This document shows, one piece after another, positions 1-10,138 of a DNA stretch of 64,000 nucleotides. The stretch comes from CAZWAP01 sp964632005. GTDB taxonomy: Bacteria > Planctomycetota > Phycisphaerae > Sedimentisphaerales > Anaerobacaceae. The stretch covers positions 33,625 to 97,624 of the forward strand of contig CAZWAP010000005.1 of the NCBI GenBank assembly GCA_964632005.1. The letters are read 5' to 3'. The notes below the pieces were generated by a model, which saw only the letters and a program-made list of their open reading frames with translations, had not been told where the DNA came from and ran no database searches. Each line of letters begins with the position of its first letter. Within the stretch, counting starts at the first letter, position 1. A program made the translations under genes and the position numbers.

Positions 1-819
1 ACCGTGGAATCGACGAGCGGTTCGGTGTTCAACCTGAACGCGGTTCTAAACGGCGACCTGGTGTTCGGGATTGCGCAGTCGGACAGGCAGTTTCAGGCCT
101 ACCACGGGCTGGCGGAATGGCGCCGGGCCGGGCCGCAGAAAGACTTGCGCTGCGTATTCTCGATCCACCCGGAATCCATCACGCTCGTGGCTGCGGAACA
201 CAGCGGCATAAAGAGCATTGCCGATCTTCGAGGCAAGAGGGTGAACTTAGGAAATCCGGGCTCCGGACAGCTCCAGAACTCCAGGGACGTTCTCGGTGCG
301 GCGGGGCTCAGGGAGGATGATTTATCCGCCGAGTATGTAAAGGCGGTGGAGGCCCCGGGACTGCTGCAGGACGGAAGGCTCGACGCTTTCTTCTACACGG
401 TAGGACACCCAAACAGCAACATCAAGGAGGCCACCTCGGGCAGGATCAAGGTTCGGATCGTGCCCATCACGGGCAGAGGGGTCGAGGAGCTTATCAAGAG
501 GCACGCGTACTATGCCAAATCCGTCATACCGCATTGCTTTTACCGTTATGCCCTTAACACCGAGGACATCCAGTCGATCGGCGTCAAGGCGACGCTTGTC
601 ACCTCGGCCAGGGTATCCGAAGATGTCGTCTACGCCGTCACAAAGGAGGTTTTCGAGAACTTCGAGCAGTTCAAGTCGCTCCATCCAGCTTATCAGATTC
701 TGACGAAACGGGATATGCTCAGGGGGCTGTCGGCGCCGCTGCACAGGGGTGCGCTGAGGTACTACCGCCAGAGCGGACTTGCAAAGTACATAGAGCCCGG
801 GCTGATAGTTGATGAATAG
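1..819 (+). CDS. TRAP transporter solute-binding subunit, TAXI family (5' end missing)
   Basis: Periplasmic binding component of a tripartite ATP-independent transporter of the TAXI (TRAP-associated extracytoplasmic immunogenic) type. About 272 residues are visible. The reading frame is open to the first base, and the usual signal peptide and first ~50 residues of a ~320-residue protein are absent, so the gene runs in from outside the window. Visible family features are the SIADLRGKRVNLG stretch after the first lobe, followed by the GSGQL segment and the DAFFYTVGHPN region typical of TAXI proteins. Its stop codon directly abuts the start of the permease gene, so the two are co-transcribed. 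The ligand cannot be read from sequence; known TAXI ligands are mostly small carboxylates or amino acids. Confidence 0.9.
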   Translation, partial: TVESTSGSVFNLNAVLNGDLVFGIAQSDRQFQAYHGLAEWRRAGPQKDLRCVFSIHPESITLVAAEHSGIKSIADLRGKRVNLGNPGSGQLQNSRDVLGAAGLREDDLSAEYVKAVEAPGLLQDGRLDAFFYTVGHPNSNIKEATSGRIKVRIVPITGRGVEELIKRHAYYAKSVIPHCFYRYALNTEDIQSIGVKATLVTSARVSEDVVYAVTKEVFENFEQFKSLHPAYQILTKRDMLRGLSAPLHRGALRYYRQSGLAKYIEPGLIVDE

Positions 820-2826
820 ATGCTGAAAAGAAGCAGCGGAAAGTTCAATCGGACGCTGGTAGGCCTTGTCTCGATCGGCTGGGCGTTGTTTCAGCTTGCT
901 CTGCCGGGCGTGGTAATCCTGGACAGCAGCACGGTAAGGGTGGTTCACTTGGGATTCGCGCTGACGCTCGTTTTTCTGACGATCCCTGCTCGGGGCCGAC
1001 CAAAGACGGGGCAAATGGGTGAGCTTGGGCGTGCACGGGTCGGGCTGGCTGACTACATACTTGCGGGGCTGGGATCTTTCTGCGCGTTATATTTTGTAGT
1101 GGGGTGGACCGGGATTCTGCTGCGTGCGGCAAATCCGCCCATGCGGGATATCGTGATGGGCATCTTGCTGATCGTGGTGTTGCTGGAGGCATCGCGGCGG
1201 GCGATCGGGCCGGCCCTGCCGGTTGTCGCCCTTGTCTTCACGGCGTACGCATTCTTAGGCCCGCATATGCCGCTGGTCATCGCGTTTCGTGGTGTTTCGC
1301 TGCGAAGGTATCTGAGCCAGGTGGCCCTTTCGAGCGAGGGGATATTCGGCGTGCCGCTGAGGGTCTCAGCCAGCACCGTTTTTCTATTTGTGTTGTTTGG
1401 CTCGATGCTCAACAAGGTGGGGGCGGGGCACTTTTTCAACGACCTGGCGATTTCGCTTCTGGGCCGATTCAAGGGCGGCGCTGCCAAGGCCGCGATAGTA
1501 TCCAGCGGTCTGACGGGTCTGGTCTCAGGCTCAAGCATCGCCAACGTTGTAACGACGGGGACCTTTACGATACCGTTGATGAAGAAGGTGGGCTATCCCG
1601 GCAAGATCGCGGCTGCCACGGAGGTGGCGGCGAGCACGAACGGGCAGCTTATGCCTCCTATTATGGGGGCGGCGGCCTTTATCATCGCCGAGTACCTTGG
1701 CATAGACTATATCGAGGTGGTAAAGGCGGCGGCGGTCCCGGCGTTTGTTTCGTACCTGGCGCTGTTTTATATTGTGCACCTCGAGGCCGTCAGGCTGGGT
1801 ATGAAGGCTCTGTCGGCCGAGGATGTTCCGCGCCTTGTGGAGGTGCTTAAAGCGGGGTACCATTACCTGATACCGCTCTTGGTTCTGATCTACGAGCTTA
1901 TCATCCGGCGCCACTCGGCGAACTTAGCGGCCTTCAGTGCTATCGTGGCGCTGGTGATCGTGGTACTGGTCCATCAGGTTCTTGTCGCGGCAAGAGGCAG
2001 GGCGGCCCTCGGCGGCGCGATTATCGGGACGGTGAGGATGCTCGGCGGCGGGCTTATCGAAGGCTCGCGGAATATGCTGACCGTTGCGCTGGCGACGGCG
2101 ACCGCCGGTATTATCGTGGGCGTGGTCTTTATGGGGGTCAGCAGCATGATTGTCGAGGTCGTGGCGGACCTGTCGTTTGGCTATATCATTCCGCTGCTGG
2201 TGATAACGGCGGTGGCGAGCCTGGTTCTGGGGATGGGTCTGCCGACGACGGCGACCTACATAGTGATGGCCTCCATCACAGTTCCTGCGATCCGGGAGCT
2301 GGGTTCTGGCGGTGCCGATTTTATGATACCGGCAATCGCGGCGCACTTGTTCTGCTTCTACTTCGGTATCCTCGCCGACGACACGCCGCCGGTCGGGCTT
2401 GCCGCTTACAGCGCCGCGGCGATAGCCGGCTCCGACCCGATCAAGACCGGGATTCAGGGATTCATCTACGATCTGAGGACGGCCGTGATCCCGTTTATGT
2501 TCGTGTTCAATTCCGAGCTGCTGCTCTACCAGATCGATAGCTGGGCGCAGGCGATTCTTATCTTTGCGGCGGCGGTGGCGGGGGCGTTCGCGTTTACCAA
2601 CGCCGTGCAGGGGCGGTGTCTAACGAGAAACAGGTGGTATGAGACGCCTGGCTTCCTGTTGGCGGCGCTGCTGCTGTTCCACCCAGGCGCTGCCGTGCAA
2701 ATTTTCAAGCTCGATCGTGGGCTGCGTTATTACTTTTACTTGGTGGGCCTGGCCATCTACGGCGGGGTGTACCTGAGCCAGAAGCTACGAGTCAAAGGCG
2801 GCTTGAGGCATACGCAGCCAGGATAG
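820..2826 (+). CDS. TRAP transporter fused permease (DctQM-type, TAXI-associated)
   Basis: A 668-residue inner-membrane permease with the small (DctQ) and large (DctM) TRAP membrane subunits fused, as usual for TAXI systems. It is very hydrophobic throughout. The N-terminal ~170 residues hold the four-helix Q part. The M part follows, with the conserved GLVSGSSIANVVTTGTFTIP segment (near residue 230), the NGQLMPPIMGAAAFI segment and the later GMGLPTTATYIVMA motif. The ATG follows the upstream TAG with no gap, so translation is probably coupled. The system would use an ion gradient to drive substrate uptake with the preceding binding protein. Confidence 0.93.
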   Translation: MLKRSSGKFNRTLVGLVSIGWALFQLALPGVVILDSSTVRVVHLGFALTLVFLTIPARGRPKTGQMGELGRARVGLADYILAGLGSFCALYFVVGWTGILLRAANPPMRDIVMGILLIVVLLEASRRAIGPALPVVALVFTAYAFLGPHMPLVIAFRGVSLRRYLSQVALSSEGIFGVPLRVSASTVFLFVLFGSMLNKVGAGHFFNDLAISLLGRFKGGAAKAAIVSSGLTGLVSGSSIANVVTTGTFTIPLMKKVGYPGKIAAATEVAASTNGQLMPPIMGAAAFIIAEYLGIDYIEVVKAAAVPAFVSYLALFYIVHLEAVRLGMKALSAEDVPRLVEVLKAGYHYLIPLLVLIYELIIRRHSANLAAFSAIVALVIVVLVHQVLVAARGRAALGGAIIGTVRMLGGGLIEGSRNMLTVALATATAGIIVGVVFMGVSSMIVEVVADLSFGYIIPLLVITAVASLVLGMGLPTTATYIVMASITVPAIRELGSGGADFMIPAIAAHLFCFYFGILADDTPPVGLAAYSAAAIAGSDPIKTGIQGFIYDLRTAVIPFMFVFNSELLLYQIDSWAQAILIFAAAVAGAFAFTNAVQGRCLTRNRWYETPGFLLAALLLFHPGAAVQIFKLDRGLRYYFYLVGLAIYGGVYLSQKLRVKGGLRHTQPG

Positions 2827-2968
2827 ACGATCCGTCTGGTAGCGTGCGAGGCTTGGGGCGGTCCTGCGTGGGCGGAGAGGACCCAGGCAGTTACGGAAGC
2901 CGGCTGAGAGGAGCGCTTTTGCGCGGGGCAAGGTTGGGCGTGTAGTGGGCGGTCAGGTGCAGCGGGGC

Positions 2969-4852
2969 TCAGGCGAAGTCTAACTGGAAGCTGTAGACGC
3001 GGCCCTCAAGGTGGCTGCGGATTTCGCAGCCGCTCTTCTCGAGGACGGCCAGCATAGCCTTGTTGTCGCGGAGGACCTCAGCAGTGAAGCCGGCGATGCC
3101 GTTGCGCTTGGCTACGGTGATCAGGTACTTGAGCAGAAAGGTCCCTATGCCCTTGTTCTGGTAGTCGTCGCGCACCAGGAATGAGACCTCGGCCAGGTTG
3201 GTCCGCGGGTTTAGATAGTAGCGCCCGATGGCGATGATCTCCTCGCCGTGTGCTTCCGGAATCGTACCGACGATGGCCATTTCGCTTCGGTAGTCGATAT
3301 AAACGAAATCGTGCACCTGTTTTTGGGGGATGCGCGTGATATTCGACATAAACCGATAGTAGATTGTTTGCCTTGAGACGGAGTGAAAAAACTCGCGCAT
3401 CGCCTTTTCATCGGTCGGATGCATCGGGCGAAAATTTATCTGTGTCCCGTCATCGAGGACGAACGATGTCTTGAGTTCGCGCGGTCCTACGAATATCTTG
3501 CCTTCTATGGAGGCCAGGTCGGAGCTTACGTATTTTTGGTCGATGGCGGCGCCGAGCAGGTCGGCGCGGAAGTCGGGGTGGGCGATGCTTATGAGGGCCA
3601 TTGCGCGTTCCTGGATGCTCTTTCCGTGGAGGTAGGCGACGCCGAACTCGGTCACAACGTAGTGCACCTCGCTGGAGGTTGCGGTCACGCCCGCGCCGCG
3701 GCTGAGACACGGCACGATTTGCGAGACGGTTCCGCCGGCTCTTGTGGCCTCGAGGGCGACTATGGACTTGCCCCCTGGTGCCCTGGCGGCTCCGTGCGTG
3801 AAGTCCATATGGCTGGCCATACCGGTAAAGCCGCCCTCCACGGAGTGCCCGCAGACCTGGCCGGTAAGGTCCACCTCGAGCCCGACGCTTATTGCGACCA
3901 TATTGTGCTGCCGGCTGATGAGGTGTGGGTCGCAAACCTCCTCGGCAGGCCTGAAGACGAAGTCGGGATTGCGGTGGATGAACTCGTAGAGCTCGCGCGT
4001 GCCCATACACATGCTGGCGACGACCTTGCCGCGATCCAGGTTTTTTCGCACGCCGGTCACTGCTCCGGATCTTACCAGGTCCATAATTCCGTCGGAAAGA
4101 ACGTCCGTATGGATACCGAGGTCGCGTTTTTCCTTGAGGAACTCAAGCACGGCCAGGGGTATCCTGCGGGTACCAAGCTCGACGGTGGAGCCGTCGGGAA
4201 TCAGCGCCGCGACGTACTCTGCGATCCGGCGGCAGACCTCCGTGGGTGGCGGAAGGCTGGCTTCGAGGATCTCGCTTTCCCAGGGGACCAGGATGTCGAT
4301 GTCGTGGGCTGAAATCACACTGTCGCCCATTGTCCAGGACATCTTTGGATTTACCTGGGCGATGACGAGTCCGGCATTTTCGGCTGCGCTTTTGGTTATG
4401 TCCACGGAGACCCCCAGGGAGCACATCCCGTAGGGGTTTGGTTCGGTAACCTGTATCAGCGCGACGTCGAGCGACAACTGGCCCGAGTAAAAAAGGCGTG
4501 GGATATCGGACAGGAATATGGGCGTGTAGTCCCCGAGCAGGCGTGGAGTCTGGTCGACGTCGCCGGCGATAAAGAAGCTGTTGAGATGGAAGTGCCTGGC
4601 GAGTTCCGCGTGGCGGTAGGCGGGTTCTCCCAGTGTGATCAGATGGACGATCTCGATGTCATCCAGCTGGTCGGCGCGATCAAGTAGGGCGTCGACGAGG
4701 ACCTGGGGCTGGCCGCAGGCAGTGCCGATGAACACGCGCTGGCCCGGCCGAATCCGGGCGACGGCCTGGCTGGCCGAGGCTACCACGCTGTGATACTGTG
4801 GCAGCTTATGTGGGGTGCTGCTGCCGGCGAAATCGGGATTCGATCGGACCAT
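2969..4852 (-). CDS. acetyl-CoA hydrolase/transferase family protein fused to a GNAT acetyltransferase domain
   Basis: A 627-residue cytoplasmic protein. Residues ~1-450 match the acetyl-CoA hydrolase/4-hydroxybutyrate CoA-transferase family, including the HMDFTHGAARAPGGKS segment and a C-terminal VTEFGVAYLHGKSIQERA-type motif followed by IAHPDFR. From ~residue 470 a GNAT domain follows, with the acetyl-CoA loop DYQNKGIGTFLL. The first part would move CoA between carboxylates or hydrolyse acyl-CoA. The second would acetylate a protein or small molecule. The gene starts 10 bp after the ADP-forming acyl-CoA synthetase and is almost certainly in its operon. The acid substrate and the acetylation target are unknown. 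Confidence 0.88.
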   Translation of the reverse strand: MVRSNPDFAGSSTPHKLPQYHSVVASASQAVARIRPGQRVFIGTACGQPQVLVDALLDRADQLDDIEIVHLITLGEPAYRHAELARHFHLNSFFIAGDVDQTPRLLGDYTPIFLSDIPRLFYSGQLSLDVALIQVTEPNPYGMCSLGVSVDITKSAAENAGLVIAQVNPKMSWTMGDSVISAHDIDILVPWESEILEASLPPPTEVCRRIAEYVAALIPDGSTVELGTRRIPLAVLEFLKEKRDLGIHTDVLSDGIMDLVRSGAVTGVRKNLDRGKVVASMCMGTRELYEFIHRNPDFVFRPAEEVCDPHLISRQHNMVAISVGLEVDLTGQVCGHSVEGGFTGMASHMDFTHGAARAPGGKSIVALEATRAGGTVSQIVPCLSRGAGVTATSSEVHYVVTEFGVAYLHGKSIQERAMALISIAHPDFRADLLGAAIDQKYVSSDLASIEGKIFVGPRELKTSFVLDDGTQINFRPMHPTDEKAMREFFHSVSRQTIYYRFMSNITRIPQKQVHDFVYIDYRSEMAIVGTIPEAHGEEIIAIGRYYLNPRTNLAEVSFLVRDDYQNKGIGTFLLKYLITVAKRNGIAGFTAEVLRDNKAMLAVLEKSGCEIRSHLEGRVYSFQLDFA

Positions 4853-4862
4853 TTACTTTTGC

Positions 4863-6962
4863 CTACCCCCCAAGAAGGGTGATCCTGGCGTCCACCACCA
4901 TCGGCTCGGCATCCACGCCGCCGACAATGAAGGGGTTGATGTTCAGCTCCTTGATCTGGGGGAAATCAGTGGCGAGCTGGCTTATGCGCTGCAGGGCTGC
5001 GGCAATGGCCTTCAGGTCGATGTGTGCCTGCCCGCGAGAGCCTTTCAAGAGCGCGTAGGATCGTGTGTCGGTGAGCATCTGCATCGCCTCTTCGGCGGTG
5101 ATGGGGCTCAGGTAGCAGGACACGTCTTTGAGAACGTCCACAAAGATGCCGCCCAGCCCGAACATAAGCAGCGGGCCGAACTGTGGGTCGCAGGTCATCC
5201 CCAGGACGACCTCGAGGCCTCGTGCGCACATTTTCTCGACGTATATTCCGTAGAGGCGGGCCTGCGGCGCTCGGCGTGTGACTCGGAGGGTTAGCAAATC
5301 GTATGTATCGCGGACAGCTTCGGGGCTGGAGATGTTCAGCTTTATGCCGCCCACATCGGACTTGTGGAGGACGTCGGGCGAGATGATCTTCATAGCGACG
5401 GGGAAGCCGATCCGGCCGGCGATTTCAACCGCCTCTTCCGGGCTGTTGGCAACGTGCCCGTCGGGGACGTTAAAATCGTAGGCCCGGAGTATCTCCTTGG
5501 CCCCGACCTCTCCGACCTGCGTTTGGTTTGTCTTCAGGTGCCTGGCTATGATTCGCTCGACCCGCCGGCGGTTGACGGGAAAGCGGGCAACGACCCTTGC
5601 GGGCCGTTTTCTCCACATCTGGTACCCGTACATTGCCTTGAGCGTGGCGACGGCGCGCTCGGGCGACGGATAGACGGGCAGGCAGCACTCGGCCAGCTCC
5701 TTACACTGCGGCGTAGCCTCGACACTGCCAAGGAAAACCGCCAGTACGGGCTTGCGGCCGGGCCCAATTGAGCAGGCTGCGATTGCCCTGGCGGTCTCGG
5801 TGGGCCTGGTCATAGCGTGCGGGGTGAGGATAACGATTATGGCATCGACGGTTTCGTCGTCCCTCGCGGCCTGGACGGCCGCGGCGTACCGCTGTGGGTC
5901 GGCGTCGCCCAGGACGTCTATGGGGTTCGTCAGAATGGCCGCCGAGGGCAACTGCTGACGCAGGGTGTCCGTGCTTTTTCGCTGGAGCGTGGCGACCTGC
6001 AAGCCGGCCTGCTCCACTGCGTCGGCGGCCATAACGGCGGGGCCGCCGGCGTTGGTGATTATGGCCACGCGCTTGCCGTTGGGCAGGGTCTGCATAGACA
6101 GGGCCGCGGCGTAGTCAAAGAGAGCGTCGAAGCTCTCTGCACGGATCACGCCGGCGCGTTTGAAGGCGGCGGCGTAGGCTGTGTCGTGGCCGGCGAGGTG
6201 CCCGGTATGCGCCGAGGCGGCCTTCATTCCGGCCTTGGTTATGCCCGCCCGCAGCAGGACAAGGGGCTTTACCGAGGCGGCTGCCTGGGCGGCGCGTATG
6301 AAGTCTTTGCCGGAGCTGATGGTCTCGAGATACCCGACGATTACCTTTGTCTGCTGGTCCTCGGCAAAGGCCTGGAGGAAATCGGTTTCGTTCAAGTCCG
6401 CCTTGTTGCCGATGCTCACGACTTTTGCCAGTCCGAGCCCACGGGCGGCGGCCCAGTCGAGCATCGCCGTGCAGACCGCGCCCGATTGGGAGAGCACCGA
6501 TATCCGGCCCTGGCGAGGCATCGGCTTGGAGAAGGAAGCGTTCATCTTGTGTTCGGTGTTTATCAGGCCGAGACAGTTGGGCCCGAGCAGTCTGGCACCG
6601 GCTTCTGCGCAGAGTCTGGCGATGCGGGCCTGCATATCGCTTCCGTCTGTGCCTAATTCCCCGAACCCTGCGGTAACGACGACGACGGCCTTGGCGGCGG
6701 CTTCGAGCGATTTCTTGACGGCGTCGAGTACTTGCGGCGGGGGCAGTGCTATGATACTCAGGTCGATCGCTCCGTTGTAGCCGGCGAGGTCGGGGAGGCA
6801 CTTGAGCCCGAGCACCTCCTGGGCCGAGGGATTGACTGGTATGACGTGGCCTTGGTAGCCTCCCCTGATAAGGTTGAGCATTATCTCGTGGCCGACTTTT
6901 CCGGGCGTTCGCGAGGCACCGATCACGGCGATCGACTTCGGATACAGCAGGCAATCGAGCAT
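4863..6962 (-). CDS. ADP-forming acetate/acyl-CoA ligase (fused alpha and beta parts)
   Basis: A 699-residue enzyme that interconverts acyl-CoA + ADP + Pi and acid + CoA + ATP. The N-terminal CoA-binding Rossmann domain starts SIAVIGASRTPGKVG. A succinyl-CoA-ligase-like domain follows, with the phosphohistidine region AHTGHLAGHD. The C-terminal ~230 residues form an ATP-grasp domain (AKEILRAYDFNVPDG, then MKIISPDVLHKSDVGG). I chose the ATG at 6962 because a GGAG lies 8 nt upstream; an in-frame GTG at 6971 is the alternative. In fermenting anaerobes this family makes ATP from acetyl-CoA. It is the first gene of a two-gene operon with the CoA-transferase/GNAT fusion. Confidence 0.92.
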   Translation of the reverse strand: MLDCLLYPKSIAVIGASRTPGKVGHEIMLNLIRGGYQGHVIPVNPSAQEVLGLKCLPDLAGYNGAIDLSIIALPPPQVLDAVKKSLEAAAKAVVVVTAGFGELGTDGSDMQARIARLCAEAGARLLGPNCLGLINTEHKMNASFSKPMPRQGRISVLSQSGAVCTAMLDWAAARGLGLAKVVSIGNKADLNETDFLQAFAEDQQTKVIVGYLETISSGKDFIRAAQAAASVKPLVLLRAGITKAGMKAASAHTGHLAGHDTAYAAAFKRAGVIRAESFDALFDYAAALSMQTLPNGKRVAIITNAGGPAVMAADAVEQAGLQVATLQRKSTDTLRQQLPSAAILTNPIDVLGDADPQRYAAAVQAARDDETVDAIIVILTPHAMTRPTETARAIAACSIGPGRKPVLAVFLGSVEATPQCKELAECCLPVYPSPERAVATLKAMYGYQMWRKRPARVVARFPVNRRRVERIIARHLKTNQTQVGEVGAKEILRAYDFNVPDGHVANSPEEAVEIAGRIGFPVAMKIISPDVLHKSDVGGIKLNISSPEAVRDTYDLLTLRVTRRAPQARLYGIYVEKMCARGLEVVLGMTCDPQFGPLLMFGLGGIFVDVLKDVSCYLSPITAEEAMQMLTDTRSYALLKGSRGQAHIDLKAIAAALQRISQLATDFPQIKELNINPFIVGGVDAEPMVVDARITLLGG

Positions 6963-7179
6963 TACCACCACTCCGAGAGCAGCATTTTGACTGCGATTCT
7001 ACAGCGACGGCCGGCGTATTGCAAGGCGGCGTGCGGATTGTCGGCTCGGTCTGCTGTTGAGGGCCCGGCCGGCGCTTCCGTATGTTCGGATGAGCCGATC
7101 GTAACTTCGCTGGACCCGCCGGGCGGATTTGCCGCCGCCCTGCTTGACAGGTACCTGCGGACCGCATACAGTGGCGCCG

Positions 7180-9936
7180 ATGGCAGAGAGCCTTTACATC
7201 ATCGACGGCCACGCGCACATTTACGCAGCGTATTACGCCCCGATGCGCAGCCAGCTAACCAGTCCTTCAGGCGAGCCGACGAAGGCCACGTACATTTTCA
7301 CGACGACGTTGATCGGGCTTATAAAGCGCAAACATCCGGATATGTTGTGCGTGGCGATGGACAGCAAGACGCCCACGTTCAGGAACCGAATCTACCCCGA
7401 ATACAAGGCCAACCGGCCGCCTATGCCTGACGATATGCCCGCGCAGATCGAGCGAATCGAGCAGATTCTGGAGGCGATGAATATCCCGATGCTGAGGGTC
7501 GAGGGTTACGAGGCCGACGATGTAATCGGTACGTTGGCGAAAAGGGCGTCGGCCGAGGGGATCAATGTGCTGATATGCTCAAGGGATAAGGACATCCTGC
7601 AGCTGCTGGATGAGCGTATCCGCGCTTACGACATCAAGAACGACGTCGAATACGACGTGGCGTGGATGAAGCGGGAGATGGGCATATCGCCCGCGCAGTT
7701 CCTTGAGGTTCTGGCGCTGCAGGGGGATAGCTCGGACAATGTGCCGGGGCTGCCGGACGTCGGGCCGAAGACCGCCCTGGCGTGGATACAGAAGTACGGC
7801 TCGATTGAAAATCTCTATCGACACGCCGAGCAGATCAAGGGAAAGCGGGGCAGGAGTCTCCGGGACTTCCGGGAGAACGTGATACTGAGCAAGAGCCTTG
7901 TGGCGATCGACTGCAATGTGCCGCTGGGAGTGGATTACAGGGACCTGGCCTTGACCGAGGTCGACCGGCCCAGGCTTGCGGAGATTTTCAGGGAGCTTGG
8001 CTTTTCGCGGTTGCTCAGTCAGTTAGGTATGTCCGCGGAGGATGGACCGCGGGCCTCGAAGGCCGGTAGGCAGCGGGGAGAGGAGGCAAGCTCGCAGGGG
8101 CTCTGGGCGGACGGGACGGCGACGATAGAGACCACTGAACAGCGCTATCACCTGGTTGACACGGCGAAGAAATTTCGGGGCTTTATGAAGGAGCTGCGAA
8201 AGCAGACGCTTTTTGCCATCGATACGGAGACCACTGGGATACTGCCGATGAAAGCGGAGCTGGTGGGTATCAGTTTCTGCTGGCGGCCGTACGAGGCCTA
8301 CTACCTGCCGATCAAGGCTCCGCCGGGCTCAGATTCGCTCGAGCTCGACGACGTCCGAGGCCAGTTGGGGCCTGTCCTTGCTGAGGAAGAGATAAAAAAG
8401 ATCGGGCAGAATATGAAATTCGACCTTCTGGTGCTGCGGAACGCCGGGATGCCGCTGAAGGGCGTTTATTTTGACACGATGGTCGCCTCGTATTGCCTGG
8501 ACCCGGCGCGCAAGCACTCGCTGGAGGCGATGGCGCTGGACTTTCTCAATTACCGGTGTATCCCCATCTCCGAGTTGATCGGCAAGGGCAGAGGCGAGCT
8601 GACGTTCGACAGGGTGGATACCTCCGCGGCGTGTCGATACGCCGCCGAGGATGCCGATATCGCACTTCGGCTTTACGAATATCTCGAACCCCGCCTGCGT
8701 GCGGACGAAGATATCTACAGGTTGTTCCAGGGGGTGGAGATGCCGCTTGTGCCGGTGCTGGCGGCGATGGAGTACAACGGGATCTCGCTGGATACCGATC
8801 TGCTGCGGAAGATGTCCGGCGAGATCACGGCGAGCCTGGAATCGGTTACCGAGCAGATATACACCCTGGCGGGCTGCGTTTTTAACATTGATTCACCCAA
8901 ACAGCTGGGGGAGGTTCTCTTCGAGAGGCTGGGCCTAACACCCATCCGCACAGGCAAGACGGGGCCAAGTACCGATGCGGACGTGCTCGAAGAGCTTGCC
9001 GGGCAGCACCCGATCGCAGAGCTAATCCTTCGGTATCGCAGGCTCGCAAAGCTGCGGAGCACGTACGTTGACAAGCTGGCCTCGCTGATTAACCCGCGTA
9101 CCGGCCGGGTCCACGCGTCCTTCAACCAGACGGTTACCGCTACGGGCCGACTCAGCTCCAGCAGTCCGAACCTGCAGAATATCCCCATCCGCACCGATCT
9201 CGGGCGCAAGATACGCTCCGCATTCGTCCCTGCTAAGAAAACCGACTGCATCCTCAGCGCGGACTACTCTCAGGTGGAGCTGAGATTCCTGGCGCATTTT
9301 TCGAAGGACAGCACCTTGATGGAGGCGTTCGCCCAGGGCCAGGATATCCACGCGTTCGTCGCGTCGCAGATTTACGGCGTACCGATCGAGGAGGTGAGCA
9401 GGGAGATGCGTTCCCGGTGCAAGGCCGTCAATTTCGGCATCATCTATGGGCAGGGGGCCTACGGGCTGGCGCGAACGGTGGGGATGAGCGTGCCTGAGGC
9501 CAAGAGATTCATCGAGGACTACTTCGCCCGGTACAGCTCTATCCGCGACTTTATGGATTCGGTGATCGAGCGAGCCGGTAAGACCGGGTACGCTGAGACG
9601 ATCCTCCACCGGCGCCGCAGAATCCGGGACCTGAAGAGCAAGAACTCTCGGAGGCGGGCGCAGGCCCGGCGGCTGGCGGTGAATACGGTGATTCAAGGCT
9701 CGGCAGCCGACCTTATCAAGGTGGCGATGGTGGCGATTCAACGGAGAATAGAAGGGGAGAATCTGCCGGTCAAGTTGATCCTCCAGATTCACGATGAGCT
9801 TGTCTTCGAACTGCCCAGCGACCAGGCCGAGCAACACGCCCAATGGATCGAGCAGGAGATGTCCTCGGCGATCCGGCTGGAGGTGCCATTGAAGGTTGAT
9901 ATTTTCTGGGGGCCGACGTGGCTCGGTAAGGACTGA
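7180..9936 (+). CDS. polA: DNA polymerase I
   Basis: A 918-residue repair and replication polymerase with all three domains. The N-terminal 5'-3' flap nuclease (residues ~1-290) begins LYIIDGHAHIYAAYY and has the EADDVIGTLA motif. The 3'-5' exonuclease keeps its catalytic start DTETTG (near residue 350), so proofreading is probably active. The polymerase domain has motif A DYSQVELRFLAHFS, the motif B region KAVNFGIIYGQ and motif C QIHDELVFE. I set the start at the ATG giving MAESLYIID; an in-frame upstream ATG would add 17 residues that do not resemble the family. The gene is divergent from the acyl-CoA synthetase operon across a ~217 bp gap in which I see no clear promoter. Confidence 0.97.
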   Translation: MAESLYIIDGHAHIYAAYYAPMRSQLTSPSGEPTKATYIFTTTLIGLIKRKHPDMLCVAMDSKTPTFRNRIYPEYKANRPPMPDDMPAQIERIEQILEAMNIPMLRVEGYEADDVIGTLAKRASAEGINVLICSRDKDILQLLDERIRAYDIKNDVEYDVAWMKREMGISPAQFLEVLALQGDSSDNVPGLPDVGPKTALAWIQKYGSIENLYRHAEQIKGKRGRSLRDFRENVILSKSLVAIDCNVPLGVDYRDLALTEVDRPRLAEIFRELGFSRLLSQLGMSAEDGPRASKAGRQRGEEASSQGLWADGTATIETTEQRYHLVDTAKKFRGFMKELRKQTLFAIDTETTGILPMKAELVGISFCWRPYEAYYLPIKAPPGSDSLELDDVRGQLGPVLAEEEIKKIGQNMKFDLLVLRNAGMPLKGVYFDTMVASYCLDPARKHSLEAMALDFLNYRCIPISELIGKGRGELTFDRVDTSAACRYAAEDADIALRLYEYLEPRLRADEDIYRLFQGVEMPLVPVLAAMEYNGISLDTDLLRKMSGEITASLESVTEQIYTLAGCVFNIDSPKQLGEVLFERLGLTPIRTGKTGPSTDADVLEELAGQHPIAELILRYRRLAKLRSTYVDKLASLINPRTGRVHASFNQTVTATGRLSSSSPNLQNIPIRTDLGRKIRSAFVPAKKTDCILSADYSQVELRFLAHFSKDSTLMEAFAQGQDIHAFVASQIYGVPIEEVSREMRSRCKAVNFGIIYGQGAYGLARTVGMSVPEAKRFIEDYFARYSSIRDFMDSVIERAGKTGYAETILHRRRRIRDLKSKNSRRRAQARRLAVNTVIQGSAADLIKVAMVAIQRRIEGENLPVKLILQIHDELVFELPSDQAEQHAQWIEQEMSSAIRLEVPLKVDIFWGPTWLGKD

Positions 9937-10109
9937 GGGCTGTTGACGGCCAGATATCGCCGGTAAGTGTGTTGGGCGAACAATTTACGTTTTTGTCAGG
10001 GTAGAAGCCGTTGAAGCATAGAGCTGCGCAAGCACGTTTGGGGCGGAGCGGACCGGTCCGTGGCCGGCGGGAAAAGTCGGCAAGGTCAAAATTTTTTGCG
10101 ATAATTCTC

Positions 10110-10138
10110 TTGCATTTGTGCTGTGAGCCGGTTAAAAT
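10110..10138 (+). promoter_or_regulatory. candidate sigma-70 promoter upstream of xth
   Basis: TTGCAT at 10110-10115 and TAAAAT at 10133-10138 are separated by 17 nt. This is the only strong pair I see in the 477-bp gap between polA and xth. It would give a ~270-nt leader to the exonuclease III gene. The rest of the gap (9937-10413) shows no convincing gene. Confidence 0.45.

Noticed and set aside
3383..4312. Long antisense open frames over the CoA-transferase, gdhA and other genes
   Set aside because: They mirror strong GC bias at third codon positions of the real genes, and their translations have no recognisable domains.
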